Notes under the pieces: model-generated
Database searches by the model: none
What the model saw: the letters and a program-made list of their open reading frames with translations, nothing else
Told to the model about the DNA's origin: nothing
Assembly: GCA_020847695.1 (NCBI GenBank)
Contig: JADLBP010000211.1
Location: forward strand, 62,001-126,000
Direction of reading: 5' to 3'
Length of the DNA: 64,000 nt
DNA from: Planctomycetota bacterium
GTDB lineage: Bacteria; Planctomycetota; UBA1135; GCA-002686595
Program-made: the position numbers and the translations under genes
Shown here: positions 61,509 to 64,000 of the stretch, one piece after another
How positions within the stretch are numbered: position 1 is the first letter of the stretch
How the letters are laid out: the number at the start of each line of letters is the position of its first letter

Positions 61509-64000
61509 GTGAGCCTCCTCGTCGCCGGACTCCTCGCCGCCGCGCTCCAAGGCGCGGAGCTCGCGCCGTCGACGGCGACTCCGCCGCGACCGACGGTCCA
61601 CGCGGTGTGGATCGAGCCGGCGACGCTGGTGGTCGACGGCGATCCGAACGAGTGGCAGCCCGGCACGCCCGCCGAAGTCGTCATCGACGATCCGCGGCAG
61701 TTCATCGCGCTCGGCCGACCGATCACCGATCTTTGGTCGGGCCTCGACGACGCGTCTCTCGAGCTCTGGGTCGGCTGGAATCGCGACGATCTGGTGCTCG
61801 GCGGCGTCGTGCTCGATTCCGTCGCGGACCACAACGCGCAGCGCTGGTACCAGGGCGACAGCCTCGAGCTCTTCCTCGATCTCGGCGAGCGCCGCGCGCA
61901 GTGGGGACGCGACGACTACCAGGTGATGCTCGCGCCCAATTGGGACGAGCGTCCGTGGGGCGTCTACTTGCACGAGGGTCAGGGCGGACCCGCCGGTCCG
62001 TCCGACGGCGGCTTCGGCGGCGTCGAGGTCGCGTCGAAGCGCATCGACGGCGGCTATCGCTTCGAGGCGCGACTGCCTTGGCGCAACTTCCACGGCTTCG
62101 AGCCGCGCGCCGGCGCGGCGCTCGGGTTCAACTTCGCGCTGTGCGATCGCGACAGCATCGGACCGCTCGAGAGCTACGCGAACTGGACCGGCGAGACCGA
62201 CATCGCGTTCCACGCGGATCGGCGCGGCACGCTCGAGCTCGTCGCGCCTCCGCTCGAGGCTTCGGCGGCATCCGAAGGCGCGGGCGAGTTCGAGGTGCTG
62301 CCGAACTTGCGCTGGATCGAGCTCGTCGTGCTCGCGGGCTTGTACGTGCTCGCGCTGTGGACGCGCGGACTCTGGAGCCGGCCGCGCGCGCGGCGTGCCG
62401 CGGCCGCGTTCGCGTTGCTCGCGCTCCTCGGCGCGGTTGCCGCGGCGTTCGTCGCGGGCGCGATCGACCAACGGGAGCGCGTCGGTCGTCGCGAAGCACT
62501 GGACGAGTATTGGACGCGCTTCCAGGCGTTGCTCGACTCCGGCGCGCTCGGCCATCCCGAGCCCGACGAGCTCGCGACGCGCGTCGAAGCGTTGCTCGCG
62601 GGCAAGTCGATCCCCGCGGAGCGTCCGTCGGCGTTCGTCAGCATCGCGCCCGAGGGCTCGGAGCTCGGCGCGGTCGAACGCACGCTGCGGCGCGGCATCC
62701 CGTATCGCCCGATCGTGTCGCCGGGCGCTCCCGATCCGCTGCGCGGAGTGATGCTCGCGCCGGGCGAGACGCGCACGTTGAAGCTCGATCCGCCGATCGA
62801 GATCGATGCCGTCGAGCTGGTCGCTCGCGTATCCGATCCGCGCTACGTGCAGTTCGGCGTCGCGCAGACCAGCGTCCTGTCGCTCTCGTTCCTGCGCGGC
62901 GGCGAAGCGGTCGGCATCGCGCGCGAGGTGCGTCACCGCCAAGACCTGCACTTCGAGGAAGACGTCCACCGCGACCACCCGGGCCTCGAGCCCGCGTTCT
63001 ATCGCGCCGGCGGTCGTGTCGGGCGCGTGCACGCCGACGCGCTGCTGCTCGACCTCGGGCCGCCGAGGGCGGTCGACGAGATCGTCGTGCGGCACGTCGG
63101 CGGAGAGCGCGGCTACCTCGTCGAGCTCGTCGCGTTCGCCGTGCGCGCGCCCGCCGTCGGCGCGGAGCTGCCGGAAGGACTGCGCGCGAACGCGGCGGGC
63201 GAATGGGAGTGGAGCGCGTGGACGCGCACGATCGCCGCGGAGGTCGCCGCGCCCGCGCGCGCTCCGAAGACCAGCGCCGAGCTCGAGATCGTGCGCGAGC
63301 TCTCCATCGGCGGCGAGGCGATCGGCACCGTCTACCTGCGCGACACGCGTGCCGTGCCGTCGCTCGCGCGCTGGCGTTGGTTGCCGATCTTCGTCGCGGC
63401 CGGTCTCGCGCCGTTCGCGGTCGCGTTCTTCGCCGAGTGGCTCTCCGCGCGCCGGCGCATCCGCAACAAGCTCGCGGTCGGCTTCGCGATCTCGTCGGCG
63501 GTGCCGCTGCTCGCATTGACGTTGTTGCTCGAGAAGTCGCTCGAGCAGGAGCACGTCCAGTACGAGAGCGAACGAGTCGCGCTCGAGCTCGCCGACGCCG
63601 AGCGCGCGCTCGACGCGGAGCAGCGCGAGCTCGCGCGCGAAGCGGAGCGTCTGCTGCGCGTCGCCGCGGTGCGCTGGGAACTCTCGCGCGAGGTCCCGGC
63701 GACCAGCGAGACGCTCGCGAGCGAAGCGTGGTGGGGGCCTGGCGAGACCGGCGTCCTGCGGATGCTGATGCGCGTCGCGCCGGACGGGCGGTGGCTGCGC
63801 GTCGGCACCGGTCCCGGCTGGCAGAGCCTGCCGGCGTCGTTCCAGCCGAGCTCCGGCGTCTGGCGGCCGTGGGGGCGCACGCTGGTCTGCGGCGTCGCGC
63901 AGACGGCGAGCGGCGCGGAGCAACCGCTCTTGGTGCTCGTCGCGCGCGAGCCGCGCGTCGAGGTCGCGAAGCGCGTGGGTCGCGAGGATCGCGCGGCTTC
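61509..64000 (+). CDS. Large membrane protein with N-terminal carbohydrate-binding-like domain, 3' truncated by window edge
   Basis: This frame has no stop up to the window end and is missing from the ORF track, but it is the real gene here. GTG start gives 'VSLLVAGLLAAALQGAELAP' (signal peptide). Residues ~30-265 look like a CBM9/DOMON-type beta-sandwich ('VVDGDPNEWQPG', 'QRWYQGDSLELFLDLG', 'RLPWRNFHGFEPRAGAALGF'). Two helices follow (~278-296, ~303-324), then a ~295-residue extracytoplasmic domain, two more helices (~621-643, ~655-677), and another extracytoplasmic segment with a charged helical stretch ('ELADAERALDAEQRELAREA'). At least 830 residues. The layout suggests a membrane sensor such as a histidine kinase or adenylate cyclase-like receptor, but the output domain lies outside the window. 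Confidence 0.7.
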   Translation, partial: MSLLVAGLLAAALQGAELAPSTATPPRPTVHAVWIEPATLVVDGDPNEWQPGTPAEVVIDDPRQFIALGRPITDLWSGLDDASLELWVGWNRDDLVLGGVVLDSVADHNAQRWYQGDSLELFLDLGERRAQWGRDDYQVMLAPNWDERPWGVYLHEGQGGPAGPSDGGFGGVEVASKRIDGGYRFEARLPWRNFHGFEPRAGAALGFNFALCDRDSIGPLESYANWTGETDIAFHADRRGTLELVAPPLEASAASEGAGEFEVLPNLRWIELVVLAGLYVLALWTRGLWSRPRARRAAAAFALLALLGAVAAAFVAGAIDQRERVGRREALDEYWTRFQALLDSGALGHPEPDELATRVEALLAGKSIPAERPSAFVSIAPEGSELGAVERTLRRGIPYRPIVSPGAPDPLRGVMLAPGETRTLKLDPPIEIDAVELVARVSDPRYVQFGVAQTSVLSLSFLRGGEAVGIAREVRHRQDLHFEEDVHRDHPGLEPAFYRAGGRVGRVHADALLLDLGPPRAVDEIVVRHVGGERGYLVELVAFAVRAPAVGAELPEGLRANAAGEWEWSAWTRTIAAEVAAPARAPKTSAELEIVRELSIGGEAIGTVYLRDTRAVPSLARWRWLPIFVAAGLAPFAVAFFAEWLSARRRIRNKLAVGFAISSAVPLLALTLLLEKSLEQEHVQYESERVALELADAERALDAEQRELAREAERLLRVAAVRWELSREVPATSETLASEAWWGPGETGVLRMLMRVAPDGRWLRVGTGPGWQSLPASFQPSSGVWRPWGRTLVCGVAQTASGAEQPLLVLVAREPRVEVAKRVGREDRAA

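Noticed and set aside
1-64000. tRNA, rRNA, CRISPR arrays, insertion sequences
   Set aside because: Reading the intergenic regions showed no cloverleaf-like sequence, no regularly spaced repeats, and no transposase motifs or terminal inverted repeats.

Overview
The window is about 70% GC and densely coded. Several features point to a member of the Planctomycetota (PVC superphylum). These are a giant dehydrogenase with a C-terminal CxxCH haem-binding module of the Pirellula/Verrucomicrobium type, a formylglycine sulfatase beside a second sulfatase-fold enzyme, many lipoproteins and TPR proteins, and a bacterial microcompartment (BMC) operon. The species is not identifiable from sequence alone. 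Starts are often GTG or TTG, and adjacent genes are repeatedly joined by 1-4 nt stop/start overlaps. No rRNA, tRNA, CRISPR array or insertion sequence was seen.

Layout. 1-6 kb: the tail of a YfhO-like membrane protein, a PVC-type cytochrome/dehydrogenase (minus) and an anion permease. 6-10.3 kb (minus): a ribH-nusB-ftsY-O-antigen-ligase cluster. 10.5-18.8 kb (minus): a lipoprotein adaptor and two RND permeases. 18.8-21.8 kb: moeA-lnt. 22-31 kb: a coiled-coil/small-membrane-protein pair with a strong promoter and terminator, then a complete elongasome set (mreB, mreC, mreD, an oversized PBP2, rodA). 31-32 kb: an outer-membrane barrel protein. 32.2-37.6 kb: the BMC operon, comprising two hexamer proteins, a CoA-acylating aldehyde dehydrogenase with a long tail, a divergent tandem BMC protein, two pentamer proteins, a trimer protein, and two proteins with an EutQ-like N-terminal motif, the second fused to an ACT domain. 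37.9-39.1 kb: a decayed toxin-antitoxin pair and an exported protein, which separate the ACT gene from a UPF0210 gene (39.2-40.6 kb). 40.7-46.2 kb: an RpfG-type c-di-GMP phosphodiesterase, an MFS transporter, a P-loop NTPase, a DUF481-like barrel and mscL. 46.2-51 kb (minus): a TPR operon ending in a frameshifted gene. 51.4-58.3 kb: two lipoproteins and two sulfatase-fold proteins. 58.5-61.4 kb: rpsO-pnp with a clear promoter, intergenic hairpin and terminator. 61.5-64 kb: the start of a large membrane protein that runs off the window.

The most unusual system is the BMC. ACT (UPF0237) and UPF0210 proteins normally form an adjacent gene pair. Here the ACT partner is fused to an EutQ-like N-terminal segment and is the last gene of a shell operon, which ties the uncharacterised UPF0210 protein (whose family has a pyruvate-formate-lyase-like fold) to a microcompartment. 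The window shows no PduL/Pta, no kinase, no alcohol dehydrogenase, and none of the aldolase or lactate dehydrogenase of the known planctomycete fucose/rhamnose compartment. The substrate is therefore open.

Regulation: a -10-like element of the form TAnnCT recurs upstream of many genes. In at least five cases it lies only 6-9 nt from the start codon, which suggests leaderless transcripts.
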